From Bifidobacterium callitrichos DSM 23973 (GTDB lineage Bacteria > Actinomycetota > Actinomycetes > Actinomycetales > Bifidobacteriaceae): a DNA stretch of 64,000 nt. The notes below the pieces were generated by a model, which saw only the letters and a list, made by a program, of their open reading frames with translations, was not told where the DNA came from and did not search any database. The DNA is taken from assembly GCF_000741175.1 (NCBI RefSeq), contig NZ_JGYS01000003.1, positions 1-64,000 on the forward strand, in the 5' to 3' direction. A program made the translations under genes and the position numbers. This document shows, piece by piece, positions 17,553 to 26,529 of this stretch. The first letter of the stretch is position 1, and each line of letters starts with the position of its first letter.

Positions 17553-17691
17553 CGGGAATTTGTGACGCTCACCAACAGTAAGCGTCACTTATTCCCGAGA
17601 TCCATGGGGACTTCGGGAATTTGTGACGCTCACGGATGGCCAGCGTCACCTTTTCCCGGGATCAACCTAAATCCCGGGAATTTGTGACGCT
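17553..17691. repeat. 61-bp tandem repeat of hairpins upstream of dgt
   Basis: CGGGAATTTGTGACGCT starts at 17553, 17614 and 17675, an exact 61-bp period. In the first two units it is followed, after 11 nt, by AGCGTCAC and then TTATTCCCG or CTTTTCCCG. Each therefore folds into a two-part hairpin (GTGACGCT/AGCGTCAC plus CGGGAA/TTCCCG). The third unit keeps only the left arm. The array begins 3 bp before the possible GTG start of dgt. Confidence 0.9.
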
Positions 17692-17755
17692 GAGAAGCAA
17701 CAGGGAGGAGATTAGGTGGGTTGAGGTGGGGAAATGGGGACGAGGACGAGGATAA

Positions 17756-17799
17756 AGATATTGGGCGCTAATGGTGGTTACCAATAGCGCCCAATATCT
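17756..17799. terminator. Terminator after the amino-acid permease gene
   Basis: Perfect 15-bp arms 17756-17770 (AGATATTGGGCGCTA) and 17785-17799 surround a loop that can itself pair (TGGT/ACCA). It follows the permease stop codon by about 8 bp on the minus strand. Confidence 0.75.
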
Positions 17800-17807
17800 G
17801 TTAATGG

Positions 17808-19271
17808 CTACTTAGCGGCGGCCTTGGCGGCCTTGGCGGACTTATCTACACCGTCCGCACCGTTGAGCTTGGAGCGCTTGCGGCTGTAGGCGAAGTAGAC
17901 CACGAGGCCGAGGCCGAACCAGATGGCGAAGCGCAGCCAGGTCTCCCAGTTGAGGCCGGCGATGAGGATGAAGCAGAAGATGATCGAGATGACCGGGGTG
18001 ACCGGCACGCCCGGGGCCTTGAAGCCGCGGTGCGCGTCGGGCGCGGTCTTGCGCATCCACAGGATGCCGGCGGAGACGATGATGAACGCGCTCAGCGTGC
18101 CGATGTTCACCAGCTCGAACAGCACGTTGATGTTGATGAAGCCTCCGGCGACGGCCGTGAGGATGCCGAAGAACCAGGTGCCCTTGAACGGGGTGCGGTA
18201 CTTCTCGTGCACGTGGCCGAAGAACTCCGGGAACAGTCCGTCGCGGCTCATCGCGTAGCAGATGCGGGACTGGCCGTACAGCTGGACGAGCATCACCGTG
18301 GTCATGCCGACGAGGGCGCCGAGGTTGACGATGAACGCCAGCCAGTTCATGCCAGTGGCGAGGATCACGCCGGCGACCGGCGCGTCGATGAACTTGGCGA
18401 ACTCCTTGTAGGGCACGATGCCGGTCATGATGAGCGTCATGATGATGTAGAGCACCGTCGAGATGCCGAGGGAGTAGAGGATGCCGCGGGGCAGGGTCTT
18501 GTTCGGGTTGACGGTCTCCTCGGCGGAGGAGGAGACGGCGTCGAAGCCGATGAAGCTGAAGAACACGATCGAGGCGGCGGGCACGATGCCGTACGGCTGC
18601 GTGGAGCCGGGCTGGAACGTGTAGATGCCATACGGGGAGAACGGCTTCCAGTTGGCCGGGTTGATGTACCACACGGTGCACACGATGAACAGGACGATGA
18701 TCACGAGCTTGATCATCACCATGATGTCGTTGGTGCGCTTGGTCTGGTTGATGCCGATCGACAGCACCCACGTGATGATGAGGACGATGACGAAGCCGGG
18801 CAGGTTGAAGTAGGTGGTGACGCCCGGCGTGGTGCCGTATGCGGCGGTCAGCTCGACCGGCAGATGCAGTCCGAACCCTTCAAGCAGCTTGTTGAAGTAT
18901 CCCGACCATCCGGCGGACACGGTGGCGGCCTGCAGCGCGTATTCGAGGATCAGATCCCAGCCGATGACGAACGCGATCAGTTCGCCGAACGCCAGATACG
19001 CGTAGGAGTAGGCGGAGCCGGAGACGGGGGCCATCGACGCGAACTCCGCGTAGCACAGGCCGGCGAAGCCGCAGCAGATCGCGGCGAGCAGGAACGACAC
19101 GGACAGGGCCGGGCCGGCGGTCAGAGCGCCTTTGCCGGTCAGCACGAAGATACCGGTGCCGATGATCGCGCCGATGCCGAGCATCGTCAGATCGAACGTG
19201 CGCATCGTACGCTTCAGAGGGGTGGATTCGGCGACAAGCTGATCCACCGTTTTCTTACGGAACAGATTCAT
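17808..19271 (-). CDS. APC-superfamily amino acid permease
   Basis: About 487 residues with some 12 hydrophobic segments. It has the cationic-amino-acid/YfnA-type signature: MLGIGAIIGTGIFVLTGKGA near residue 30, FAGLCYAEFASMAPVSGSAY, and IVFFSFIGFDAVSSSAEETV in the middle. It would import amino acids by proton-coupled transport at the cytoplasmic membrane; the substrate is not resolved. I place the start at the ATG at 19271 (MNLFRKKTVDQL), preceded by AGAGAAGA, rather than 21 codons upstream. The C-terminus is Lys/Ala-rich. It is divergent from alr and may be monocistronic, with its own terminator. Confidence 0.88.
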   Translation of the reverse strand: MNLFRKKTVDQLVAESTPLKRTMRTFDLTMLGIGAIIGTGIFVLTGKGALTAGPALSVSFLLAAICCGFAGLCYAEFASMAPVSGSAYSYAYLAFGELIAFVIGWDLILEYALQAATVSAGWSGYFNKLLEGFGLHLPVELTAAYGTTPGVTTYFNLPGFVIVLIITWVLSIGINQTKRTNDIMVMIKLVIIVLFIVCTVWYINPANWKPFSPYGIYTFQPGSTQPYGIVPAASIVFFSFIGFDAVSSSAEETVNPNKTLPRGILYSLGISTVLYIIMTLIMTGIVPYKEFAKFIDAPVAGVILATGMNWLAFIVNLGALVGMTTVMLVQLYGQSRICYAMSRDGLFPEFFGHVHEKYRTPFKGTWFFGILTAVAGGFININVLFELVNIGTLSAFIIVSAGILWMRKTAPDAHRGFKAPGVPVTPVISIIFCFILIAGLNWETWLRFAIWFGLGLVVYFAYSRKRSKLNGADGVDKSAKAAKAAAK

Positions 19272-19639
19272 GGTTCTTCTCTCATGAACTAGTGGAATGG
19301 GGCTTGGCCGGACGGAATTCCGGGACCCCGACACGCCTCAACGCCGGGAGTCTTGAATACGGTCGTCATTGTTGCCCCCGCATATTACGGGCGGGAAAAC
19401 GGCAAGCGAACCGTGTGAGAAGCGAGTATACGTCGGACCGGAGAGAACCATCGCACGCCGTCTCACCATGCGTTCACGATATGGACCACGCCGATCGGCG
19501 TCTTCCAGTCATCTCCATGCCGATCCATGCCGACCGACACCGCTCAACGCCCGTCCGACACCTCAATCCGGCGGCCCACAAGGCCGCAATGTGGTCTCCC
19601 CCACAGCCACGTCACACTGACGCGCCACAATAGGGCGTC
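19272..19639. promoter_or_regulatory. Divergent intergenic region, amino-acid permease and alr
   Basis: 368 bp without a convincing gene. A small dyad, CCCGC...GCGGG, surrounds the A/T-rich TAATAT near 19375-19395 and could lie in the permease promoter. CACAAT (19626-19631) lies eight bases before the alr ATG, so alr may be read from a leaderless or nearly leaderless transcript. No -35 box is clear for either gene. Confidence 0.35.
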
Positions 19640-21007
19640 ATGACTATCAACGCAGCGAATGCCGCTCCGGCAATCGAATTCAGCAACGAACAGGGCAGGG
19701 CCAACTACGCGGCCGCCCGCCGCCGCTACCCGGCGCAGGCCATCGTCGACATGAGGGCCCTGCGCGACAACATGGCGCATCTGGTGGACGTCGTGGGAGG
19801 CCCGAACTCCGGCACCGCCGTGATGGGCGTCGTCAAGGCCGACGCCTATGGCCACGGTCTGCTGCCCGCCGCCCTCGCCGCGCTGGCCGGCGGCGCCACG
19901 TGGCTCGGCACCGCGCAGTCGCACGAGGCGCTGCTGCTCAGGAAGCTCGGCATCGGCCCCGACCGCTGCCACATTCTCACCTGGGTCTACAACGGCACCG
20001 AAGTGCCGTTCGACGAGCTCATCGCTAATGACATCGACATCTCCGTCGGCTCGCTGCCGGGCATCGACCGGGTCGCCGAGGCCGCCCGCGCGCTCGGCAA
20101 GACGGCGCGCGTGCATGTGAAGGTCGATTCCGGCTTCGGACGCAACGGCTTCACCCCGGCCGGCTTCGACGCCGCGCTCGCCAAGCTCGTTCCGCTCGCC
20201 AAGGAGGGTGTGCTGCACATCGTGGGCCAGTGGAGCCACCTCGCCGTGGCCGATTCGCCGGACGTGCCGGAGTTCGTCGCCTCCACCGACCGTCAGATCG
20301 AGAACTTCAAGGACTTCACCCGCCGCATGGAGGCCGCGGGCATCGCCCCCGAGATCCGACATCTGGCGAACACCGCGGCGACGCTCGACCGTCCGGAGAT
20401 CCACTTCGAGCTGACGCGTCCGGGCATCGGTCTGTACGGCTACGAGCCGGACCCGGCGATGGGCACGCCGCGCGACTGGCATCTGACCCCGGCCATGCGT
20501 CTGCAGGCGCAGCTCGGCACCGTCAAGGACGTGGAGGCCGGTCACGGCATCTCCTACGGCCGCACCTATCTGACTCCGGACGACACGTCCACGGCGATCG
20601 TGCCGATCGGCTACGCGGACGGCATCCACCGCTCCGCCTCCGGATTCGACATGCAGGGTGCCAAGCATGTGGAGAAGCCCGGCGGTCCGGTGCGTGTGAT
20701 GACCGCCGAGGGCCCGAAGCTCTACCGCGTCTCCGGGCGTGTGTGCATGGACCAGTTCATCCTCGATCTGCATGGTTCGGCGGCCGCGCTCGGCGTGCAT
20801 GAGGGCGATACGGTCGAACTGTTCGGACCGGGCCGCGGCGAGGAGTTCGTCGAGCCGACCGCCGACGATTGGGCGCGCGCAGCCGACACGATCAGCTACG
20901 AGATCTTCACCTGCCTGAGGAACCGCATCCCGCGCCTGTATGAGCATGCCGCCGAGGTGCTGCCCGCGGACGATCTCGCCAAGCTCGATCCAACGAGCCT
21001 GCTGTAG
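19640..21007 (+). CDS. alr: Alanine racemase
   Basis: 455-residue fold-type-III PLP enzyme. The cofactor lysine is in MGVVKADAYGHGLLPAAL, and HVKVDSGFGRNGF is the barrel motif. GHGISYGRTYLTPDDTS carries the catalytic tyrosine. IPIGYADGIHRS and RVSGRVCMDQFILDL are the C-terminal signature. It makes D-alanine for peptidoglycan. An N-terminal extension of about 30 residues precedes the usual start of the fold. The acetyltransferase gene is convergent, with a 24-bp stem between them. Confidence 0.95.
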   Translation: MTINAANAAPAIEFSNEQGRANYAAARRRYPAQAIVDMRALRDNMAHLVDVVGGPNSGTAVMGVVKADAYGHGLLPAALAALAGGATWLGTAQSHEALLLRKLGIGPDRCHILTWVYNGTEVPFDELIANDIDISVGSLPGIDRVAEAARALGKTARVHVKVDSGFGRNGFTPAGFDAALAKLVPLAKEGVLHIVGQWSHLAVADSPDVPEFVASTDRQIENFKDFTRRMEAAGIAPEIRHLANTAATLDRPEIHFELTRPGIGLYGYEPDPAMGTPRDWHLTPAMRLQAQLGTVKDVEAGHGISYGRTYLTPDDTSTAIVPIGYADGIHRSASGFDMQGAKHVEKPGGPVRVMTAEGPKLYRVSGRVCMDQFILDLHGSAAALGVHEGDTVELFGPGRGEEFVEPTADDWARAADTISYEIFTCLRNRIPRLYEHAAEVLPADDLAKLDPTSLL

Positions 21008-21020
21008 GCGCGTACGCGGC

Positions 21021-21079
21021 CGAAACGCACTAGCCCCCTGCCGACCGATACGGTTTCGGCAGGGGGCTAGTGCGTTTCG
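21021..21079. terminator. 24-bp perfect hairpin between alr and the acetyltransferase gene
   Basis: Arms 21021-21044 and 21056-21079 are perfect complements with an 11-nt loop. The position between convergent stop codons fits a bidirectional terminator. Confidence 0.8.
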
Positions 21080-21093
21080 CCGGTCCGCTCACC

Positions 21094-21621
21094 TCACCAC
21101 TCGTGGCGCTGGTAGGCGATGCGGGTGGTGTCCGTCGTTCGGTCGATCAGCTGGATCAGCCCGCATCGGGCGAATCCGTTGGTCTCAAGCACATGCTGCA
21201 TGGCCCGGTTGTTGGGATGCGTGTCGGCGCGCACATTGCCGTAGTGCTTGAGCGCCCAGGCGATGCAGTCGCGCGCCGCGTGCTTGACCAGACCGGAGGC
21301 CGCGATGCGGTGGATGGTGACATAGGCGTCGTCGTCCAGCCAGGCTCCGTCGATGTGCTTGTAGGTGGGGTCCTCCCCCGGGCACAACGCGAACTGGGCA
21401 AGGATGCGCTCGTGTCCGTTCTGCGTGTCGACGAGCAGCATCGTGCGCTGGTTGGCGATGTCGTCCCTGATGACCTCCTCGTGCGGGAACGTGTTGCCCC
21501 ATTGCGTGGGATTGCCGTTGCGCGCCATCAGCTCGCGGGCGTGCGCGTAGATCTTGAGCATCTGCGGAAGATCGTGCATGGTCGCGTGGCGGAAGCGCCG
21601 GGAGGAGGTATTGGATACCAC
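21094..21621 (-). CDS. GNAT-family N-acetyltransferase
   Basis: 175 residues with a GNAT profile: FRHATMHDLPQMLKIYAHAR at the N-terminus, WLDDDAYVTIHRIAASGLVK in the strand that carries the acetyl-CoA site, and NVRADTHPNNRAMQHVLETN followed by GFARCGLI at the C-terminal end. It would transfer an acetyl group from acetyl-CoA to an unknown amine. No neighbour hints at the substrate. Confidence 0.8.
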   Translation of the reverse strand: MVSNTSSRRFRHATMHDLPQMLKIYAHARELMARNGNPTQWGNTFPHEEVIRDDIANQRTMLLVDTQNGHERILAQFALCPGEDPTYKHIDGAWLDDDAYVTIHRIAASGLVKHAARDCIAWALKHYGNVRADTHPNNRAMQHVLETNGFARCGLIQLIDRTTDTTRIAYQRHEW

Positions 21622-21734
21622 GATTCACCTCACGGTCGATTGGTCGGATTGGGTCGGTTGGAATGGTGACTGACGGGTTACGCTACCATGTCCGCCGCAC
21701 AAACCGGTGGCGTCCGTTTCGGTGCGTGGTCGTT

Positions 21735-22628
21735 TCAGTGCGTGGCGATCTCGTCGACCTTGGTGACATGTCCGCCGAACTGGGCTCGCAACGCGGTGAC
21801 GACCCTGAGGATGTCGTCGGCGCCGCCGCGCGAGGCCTGCCGCTGCCATAGGGCCGCGGCGGTGGTCGGGGTGGGCACGCCGAGCTCGAGCGCGGCCTCG
21901 ACCATCCACTTGGCCTCACCCGACTCGTTGGCGACGGCCGGCACGTCCTTCAATTCGGGATCGTTCCTAGTGGCGTTGTCGAGCAGGTCGAGCAGCCAGC
22001 TGGCCACCACGGATCCGGTGCGCCAAGAGGTCATCGTCTCGGCCGGGTTGGTCACGTATTCGCTGCGCAGCATCGTTGCGAAGCCTTCGCCGAACGCCTG
22101 CATCATGCCGTATTCGATGCCGTTGTGGACCATCTTGGCGAAATGTCCACCACCGACCGGGCCGGCGTGGACGAGGCCGAACTCGCCTTCGGGCTTGAGG
22201 CTCCTGAAGATCGGCAGGACGGTCTCGTAGTCCTTGTCGTCGCCGCCGATCATCAGCGCGTAGCCGCGTTCGGCGCCCCACACGCCGCCGGAGACGCCGC
22301 AATCGAGGAATCCGATGCCGCGCTTCGCGAGTGCGGCCGCGTGCTCGCGGTCCTCGGTGTACTTGGAGTTGCCGCCGTCGACGACGATGTCGCCGGGCTC
22401 GAGCAGTTCGCCCAGACGCGCGATCGTCGAATCGGTGGGGGCGCCGGCAGGCACCATCACCCATACGACGCGGGGCGCGTCGAGCGCGGCCACCAGAGCC
22501 TCGAGCGAATCGACGTCACGCCCGGAGTCGGGGTTCATGTCGTAGCCGACGATCTCGTGGCCGTCCTCCTTGAGACGCCTGACCATGTTGCCGCCCATAC
22601 GGCCGAGGCCGATCATACCCATCTGCAT
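21735..22628 (-). CDS. gnd: 6-phosphogluconate dehydrogenase, decarboxylating (short form)
   Basis: About 297 residues, the short YqeC/GndA-like form rather than the 470-residue enzyme. The N-terminal dinucleotide fold is MGMIGLGRMGGNMVRRL. The substrate signatures are VDGGNSKYTEDRE, DCGVSGGVWGAERGYALMIG and MVHNGIEYGMMQAFGEGF. It oxidises 6-phosphogluconate to ribulose 5-phosphate and carbon dioxide. The ATG at 22628 follows GGAAGG at good spacing; more upstream starts overlap gntK. It forms a minus-strand group with gntK and gntP. A 16-bp tandem duplication (21715-21730 and 21731-21746, CGTTTCRGTGCGTGG) covers its stop codon. Confidence 0.93.
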   Translation of the reverse strand: MQMGMIGLGRMGGNMVRRLKEDGHEIVGYDMNPDSGRDVDSLEALVAALDAPRVVWVMVPAGAPTDSTIARLGELLEPGDIVVDGGNSKYTEDREHAAALAKRGIGFLDCGVSGGVWGAERGYALMIGGDDKDYETVLPIFRSLKPEGEFGLVHAGPVGGGHFAKMVHNGIEYGMMQAFGEGFATMLRSEYVTNPAETMTSWRTGSVVASWLLDLLDNATRNDPELKDVPAVANESGEAKWMVEAALELGVPTPTTAAALWQRQASRGGADDILRVVTALRAQFGGHVTKVDEIATH

Positions 22629-22723
22629 TTCGGTTGCCTTCCTGTCCTGATTGCTGAGTCGTAGCGTTGGTGTTGCGATGTGATTGACGATGTACTGACG
22701 ACGCGTTGACGATGCCGACGGTC

Positions 22724-23302
22724 TCACAGGTGCAGCGCGCCCGCGACGGCGGCCGCCTCCTGCTCGGGGGTGCCCAGTCCGATGTGCGCGGCGACATGGA
22801 CCTCGTCGTCGCCCGGCTCTTCAAGGATGTCGAACTGGCTTTGGAGCATCTCCGGCTTCATGAAGTGGTTCTCGCGGGTGGACAGGCGTTCCATCACCTC
22901 GTCGAACGTGCCCTTCATGTAGACGAACACGACGCCCTTGCGGCGCAGTCGGTCGCGGTAGGCGCGCTTCAACGCGGAGCAGGTGACGACGGCGGGCTCG
23001 CCGGCGGCGATGCGCTCGTCGATCCACACGGCGAGGGTGTCGAGCCACGGCCAGCGGTCCTCGTCGGTGAGCGGGTGGCCGGCGGCCATCTTGTCGATGT
23101 TGGCCTGCGGGTGGAAGTCGTCGGCCTCGGCGTACTTCAGGCCGTAGTGGTCGACGAGATGCTCGGCGACGGTGGTCTTGCCGCAGCCGCACACGCCCAT
23201 GAGGACGATGATCGGCTTGGCGTGGCTGAAGTACTTGGCGGGGATGGTGTTCTCGACGATGATGCGCTCGGCGAGGGTGGGGGTGGCGGTTGCGGTGGTC
23301 AT
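22724..23302 (-). CDS. gntK: Gluconokinase
   Basis: 192 residues. The P-loop is VLMGVCGCGKTTVAEHLVDH, followed by ADDFHPQANIDKMAAGHPLT and DRWPWLDTLAVWI, typical of GntK. VTCSALKRAYRDRLR and ENHFMKPEMLQSQFDILEEP complete the family pattern. It phosphorylates gluconate to 6-phosphogluconate, which Gnd (next gene) oxidises. An N-terminal extension of about 28 residues precedes the usual start. Confidence 0.95.
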   Translation of the reverse strand: MTTATATPTLAERIIVENTIPAKYFSHAKPIIVLMGVCGCGKTTVAEHLVDHYGLKYAEADDFHPQANIDKMAAGHPLTDEDRWPWLDTLAVWIDERIAAGEPAVVTCSALKRAYRDRLRRKGVVFVYMKGTFDEVMERLSTRENHFMKPEMLQSQFDILEEPGDDEVHVAAHIGLGTPEQEAAAVAGALHL

Positions 23303-23351
23303 GGTGCGGTTCCTTTTGCGTGTGGAGGTTTCACGAAATACGGGGCAGGCG

Positions 23352-23400
23352 ACTACCCCTCAGACCCGCTTCGCGGGCCAGCTCCCCTGACAAGGGGAGC
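23352..23400. repeat. Intergenic double-hairpin repeat between gntP and gntK
   Basis: CCCGC-ttc-GCGGG (23365-23377) is followed by GCTCCCC-tgacaa-GGGGAGC (23381-23400). The overall pattern, CCCCTCAG..hairpin..AGCTCCCCTGACAAGGGGAGC, resembles a repeat I recall as recurring between genes in many gut bacteria. It may attenuate read-through from gntP into gntK. Confidence 0.6.
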
Positions 23401-23429
23401 CGAGGGCCTAGACGAAGCCGAATCGGGAG

Positions 23430-24866
23430 TCAGACAAGGGGCACGAAGATGCTGGCGATCATGACGAGGGCGAGCACGACGAGCGAGAGCAGGCATTCGA
23501 GGACGGTCCACGTCTTGAACGTCTCGCCGACCTCGAGGCCGAAGTACTCCTTGATGAGCCAGAATCCGGCGTCGTTGACGTGGGAGAGGAACACGGATCC
23601 GGCGCCGATCGCGATGACGAGCAGGGCGATGGCCGGGGCGGTCACGCCCATCTGGTCGACGACGGGGCCGAGGATGCCGGCGGTGGTGATGATCGCGACG
23701 GTGGCGGAGCCGGTGGCGACGCGCACGAACGCGGCGATGAGCCAAGCGACGAGGAAGATGGAGATCGAGGAGCTTTCGACGAACCTGCCGATGATGTCAC
23801 CGATGCCGGTGTCGACAAGGACGCCCTTGTAGCCGCCGCCGGCGCCGACGATGAGCAGAATGCCGGCGATCGGGGGAAGCGCGGCCTTGAGGGAGTCGTT
23901 GACGGCCTTCCAGGTCATGTGGGTGGCACGTCCGAGCACGAGCATCGCGAAGACCACGGCGACGGCGAGCGCGATGGCGGGCTTGCCGAAGAAGGCGAAG
24001 ACCTGCGCGTAGAGGGCGTCGGAGCCGGCCTGATCGGGGGCGGCGATCTCGAAGATCGCGTTGCCGAGCATGAGGATCGCGGGCATGAGGATGCACAGCA
24101 CGGACAGGGCGAACGGCGGCTTGGCGGTGACGGGGTTGCCGTCGGCGTCGACGCGGCCCTTGCCGGTCTCGAAGTTCTCGGGGGCGCCGACCGGCACCCA
24201 CTTGGCGGCGAACTTGGAGAAGAGCGGGCCGACGAGCGCGGCGGTGATCACGGCGATTGGCAGGCCGAACATCATGGTGACGCCTACGGAGCCGTTCTTG
24301 AAGCAGCTGAGCGCGGCGAGCGGGCCGGGCTGGGGCGGCATGCAGGCGTGCATGACGGACAGGCCGGCGAGGGTCGGGATGGCGACGCGCATGAGCGGCA
24401 GCTTGGAGCGACGGGTGATGAGGATGATGACGGGCACGAGCACGACGAGGCCGACCTCGAAGAACATGGGCAGGCCGATCAGGGCGCCGATCAGGGCCAT
24501 GGTCCACGGGATCATCTTCACGGAGGTCTTCGCCAGCAGCGTGTCGACGATGGAGTCGGCGGCGCCGGTGTCCATGAGCACGCGTCCGAGCATCGCGCCG
24601 AGGCCGACGAGGATGCCGACGGAGGCCATGGTGGAGCCGAAGGTGTCGGAGAAGCTTTCGACGGTGGCGACCGGTCCGTAGCCGGATCCGATGCCGACGA
24701 CCAGTGCGGAGATGAGCAGGGAGACGAACGGGTGCAGCTTGGCGACGGTGACCAGCAGGATCAGGACGACGATGCTGGCGACCACGCTGATGCCAAGCTG
24801 GGTGCCGTTGAGGTGCACCGCGGTATCAGCCGCCGTGTTGGCCGCCGCAAGAATCATGGTATTCAT
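23430..24866 (-). CDS. gntP: GntP-family gluconate:proton symporter
   Basis: 478 residues, about 12-14 hydrophobic segments, with the GntP-family motifs VGIGSGYGPVATVESFSDTF, GAMLGRVLMDTGAADSIVDT, HACMPPQPGPLAALSCF and a C-terminal VATGSATVAIITTAGILGPV. It would import gluconate or a related sugar acid across the cytoplasmic membrane. Together with gntK, gnd and the divergent GntR-type regulator it forms a gluconate utilisation locus. Confidence 0.92.
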   Translation of the reverse strand: MNTMILAAANTAADTAVHLNGTQLGISVVASIVVLILLVTVAKLHPFVSLLISALVVGIGSGYGPVATVESFSDTFGSTMASVGILVGLGAMLGRVLMDTGAADSIVDTLLAKTSVKMIPWTMALIGALIGLPMFFEVGLVVLVPVIILITRRSKLPLMRVAIPTLAGLSVMHACMPPQPGPLAALSCFKNGSVGVTMMFGLPIAVITAALVGPLFSKFAAKWVPVGAPENFETGKGRVDADGNPVTAKPPFALSVLCILMPAILMLGNAIFEIAAPDQAGSDALYAQVFAFFGKPAIALAVAVVFAMLVLGRATHMTWKAVNDSLKAALPPIAGILLIVGAGGGYKGVLVDTGIGDIIGRFVESSSISIFLVAWLIAAFVRVATGSATVAIITTAGILGPVVDQMGVTAPAIALLVIAIGAGSVFLSHVNDAGFWLIKEYFGLEVGETFKTWTVLECLLSLVVLALVMIASIFVPLV

Positions 24867-25012
24867 AATCCATCTCTTCTTTGAGTCGTTGTATTGGATG
24901 ACGAAACTCTGTCAACCAATCTGTTTTGTATGTTGATATTCAATATAACGCACCGTTTTGGATTACGCAATACGATTCAAAGACGGCGTGTCGAATATGT
25001 ATGCCATAACAC

Positions 25013-25035
25013 ATCGCATGTGCGATACTTGTCCT
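25013..25035 (+). promoter_or_regulatory. Promoter and operator of the gluconate regulator
   Basis: ATCGCA-tg-TGCGAT (25013-25026) is an inverted repeat overlapping GATACT (25024-25029), a good -10 box seven bases before the ATG at 25036. Transcription would start at or next to the start codon, giving a leaderless mRNA. No ribosome-binding site is visible, which fits. The palindrome over the -10 box suggests autoregulation. Confidence 0.45.
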
Positions 25036-25788
25036 ATGAATACGGAGAAGACGGAAGATACGGCGCGTACCGGTCAATACGCCGGGCAAAGTGACGAACG
25101 CCCGTTGCACGACCGGCTGCTGGACTGGTGGGGCATGGCGATCGTCGACGGCGACATCGCCCCGGGAGACCGGCTCCCCGACCCCGATCTCGGCGGCGAA
25201 AGCCCCTCGCGCACGGTCACGCGAGAGGCGACTCGCGTGCTGGAATCGATGGGACTGGTGAGCGTCAGGCGCAAGGCGGGCGCGACGGTCAACCCGATCC
25301 GGCAATGGAACATGTTCGACCCGCAGGTAATCCGCTGGCGCTTGGGCGGGAGGCACCGTCTGGACGCGCTGCACGAACTGTCGCAGCTTCGCTCGGCGGT
25401 CGAACCGCTGGCCGCGCGCCTCGCCGCCACGCATGCCACAAACGAGCAGTGGGCGGCCCTGACCGAGGCCGCGATCGGCATGGTCTCGCACGCGGACCGC
25501 GCCGACGAGCAGGAGTACCTCGACGCCGACAGCCTGTTCCACCGCACGCTCGTGGAGGCGAGCGGAAATCTGATGATCGCCGATCTGGGCGACGTCATCG
25601 TCGCCACGCTCGAAGGGCGCACGCATCACGAGCTGATGCCGAAGACCGCGAATCAGGAGGCGCTGGACCTGCACAGCGAGGTCGCGGCGCTGGTGCGCCG
25701 GGGCGACGGCGCGGGCGCCGAGGCGGCGATGCGGCGCATCGTCGACGAATCGGACGACGCCATCACGCGCATCGCCGAACGGGCGTAA
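25036..25788 (+). CDS. GntR/FadR-family regulator, probable gluconate repressor
   Basis: About 250 residues. The N-terminal winged HTH (about 15-85) includes IVDGDIAPGDRLPDPDLGGE and SRTVTREATRVLESMGLVSV. The C-terminal FCD-type ligand domain includes LHELSQLRSAVEPLAARLAA, DSLFHRTLVEASGNLMIADL and LHSEVAALVRRGDGAGAEAA. It is divergent from gntP with a 169-bp shared upstream region, which points to control of the gluconate genes. The ATG at 25036 was chosen because a -10 box lies just upstream; a longer frame from 24958 would cover that promoter. Confidence 0.88.
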   Translation: MNTEKTEDTARTGQYAGQSDERPLHDRLLDWWGMAIVDGDIAPGDRLPDPDLGGESPSRTVTREATRVLESMGLVSVRRKAGATVNPIRQWNMFDPQVIRWRLGGRHRLDALHELSQLRSAVEPLAARLAATHATNEQWAALTEAAIGMVSHADRADEQEYLDADSLFHRTLVEASGNLMIADLGDVIVATLEGRTHHELMPKTANQEALDLHSEVAALVRRGDGAGAEAAMRRIVDESDDAITRIAERA

Positions 25789-25803
25789 GTAAGTAGACCA
25801 ACG

Positions 25804-25884
25804 GGGCCGGATGAATGGGGGTGCTCGACCGTAGGCTTGGCCGAACGGCCTTGAGTGTGTCGAGCACACCCATTCATCCGGCCC
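25804..25884 (+). other. Long hairpin with conserved tip, copy B (between the gluconate regulator and luxS)
   Basis: Arms 25804-25828 and 25860-25884 pair over 25 bp with one mismatch. The tip on the plus strand reads CCGTAGGCTTGGCCGAACGG followed by CCTTGAGTGTG. It lies between convergent genes. The arms share no sequence with those of copies A, C and D. Confidence 0.88.
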
Positions 25885-25899
25885 AACCAACCGTAAGGC

Positions 25900-26403
25900 T
25901 CAGACGACCTTGCGGACGAAGGGGTCGGAGCTGATGCCCTTGGCGAGGATGTCCTTGCACCACTCCTTCGCGGTGAACAGGCTGTGGTCGCGGTAGTTGC
26001 CGCAGCTTTCGATCGTCGTGGCGGGGACGTCGTCCCACGTGGCCTTGTAGGCGATGAACTCGAGCGATTCCTTCAGCGCCTTGGCGACCTCCTCGGTGGG
26101 GTGCTCGCCCCAGGTGAGCAGGTGGAAGCCGGTGCGGCAGCCGAACGGCGAGCAGTCGATGTAGCCGTCGATACGCTCGCGCAGCAGCACGGCGATCGTG
26201 TGCTCGATCGTGTGCAGGCCCGCGGTCGGGATCGCGTTCTCGTTCGGCTGCACGAGACGCAGGTCGTAGTTGGAGATCACATCGCCATGCGGCCCCTTCT
26301 CCGTGTCGATGTAGCGCACGTACGGCGCCTTGACCTTCGTGTGATCCAGCTGGAAGCTCTCGACGACGGGCTTCGTCGGCTTTTCGTTCGTTTCCTCAAC
26401 CAT
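25900..26403 (-). CDS. luxS: S-ribosylhomocysteine lyase (autoinducer-2 synthesis)
   Basis: 167 residues. The iron-binding HxxEH is in [17 protein letters not shown] and the catalytic cysteine in [18 protein letters not shown]-terminal [11 protein letters not shown] supplies further active-site residues. It cleaves S-ribosylhomocysteine to homocysteine and the AI-2 precursor DPD, completing methyl-cycle detoxification. The ATG at 26403 has GGAGGA seven bases upstream; the open frame continues far beyond but there overlaps the divergent gene and has no homology. Confidence 0.96.
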   Translation of the reverse strand: MVEETNEKPTKPVVESFQLDHTKVKAPYVRYIDTEKGPHGDVISNYDLRLVQPNENAIPTAGLHTIEHTIAVLLRERIDGYIDCSPFGCRTGFHLLTWGEHPTEEVAKALKESLEFIAYKATWDDVPATTIESCGNYRDHSLFTAKEWCKDILAKGISSDPFVRKVV

Positions 26404-26529
26404 GTGTCGTCCTCCATAGGTGTTCATTGGAATGACGGATACCATAATAGGACGTGGTTCTTCATGCGGGAGGACAACGCGCATGCGCAAGAACGACGCG
26501 GGAAGAACACAGGGAAGGAAAGGGATCAT

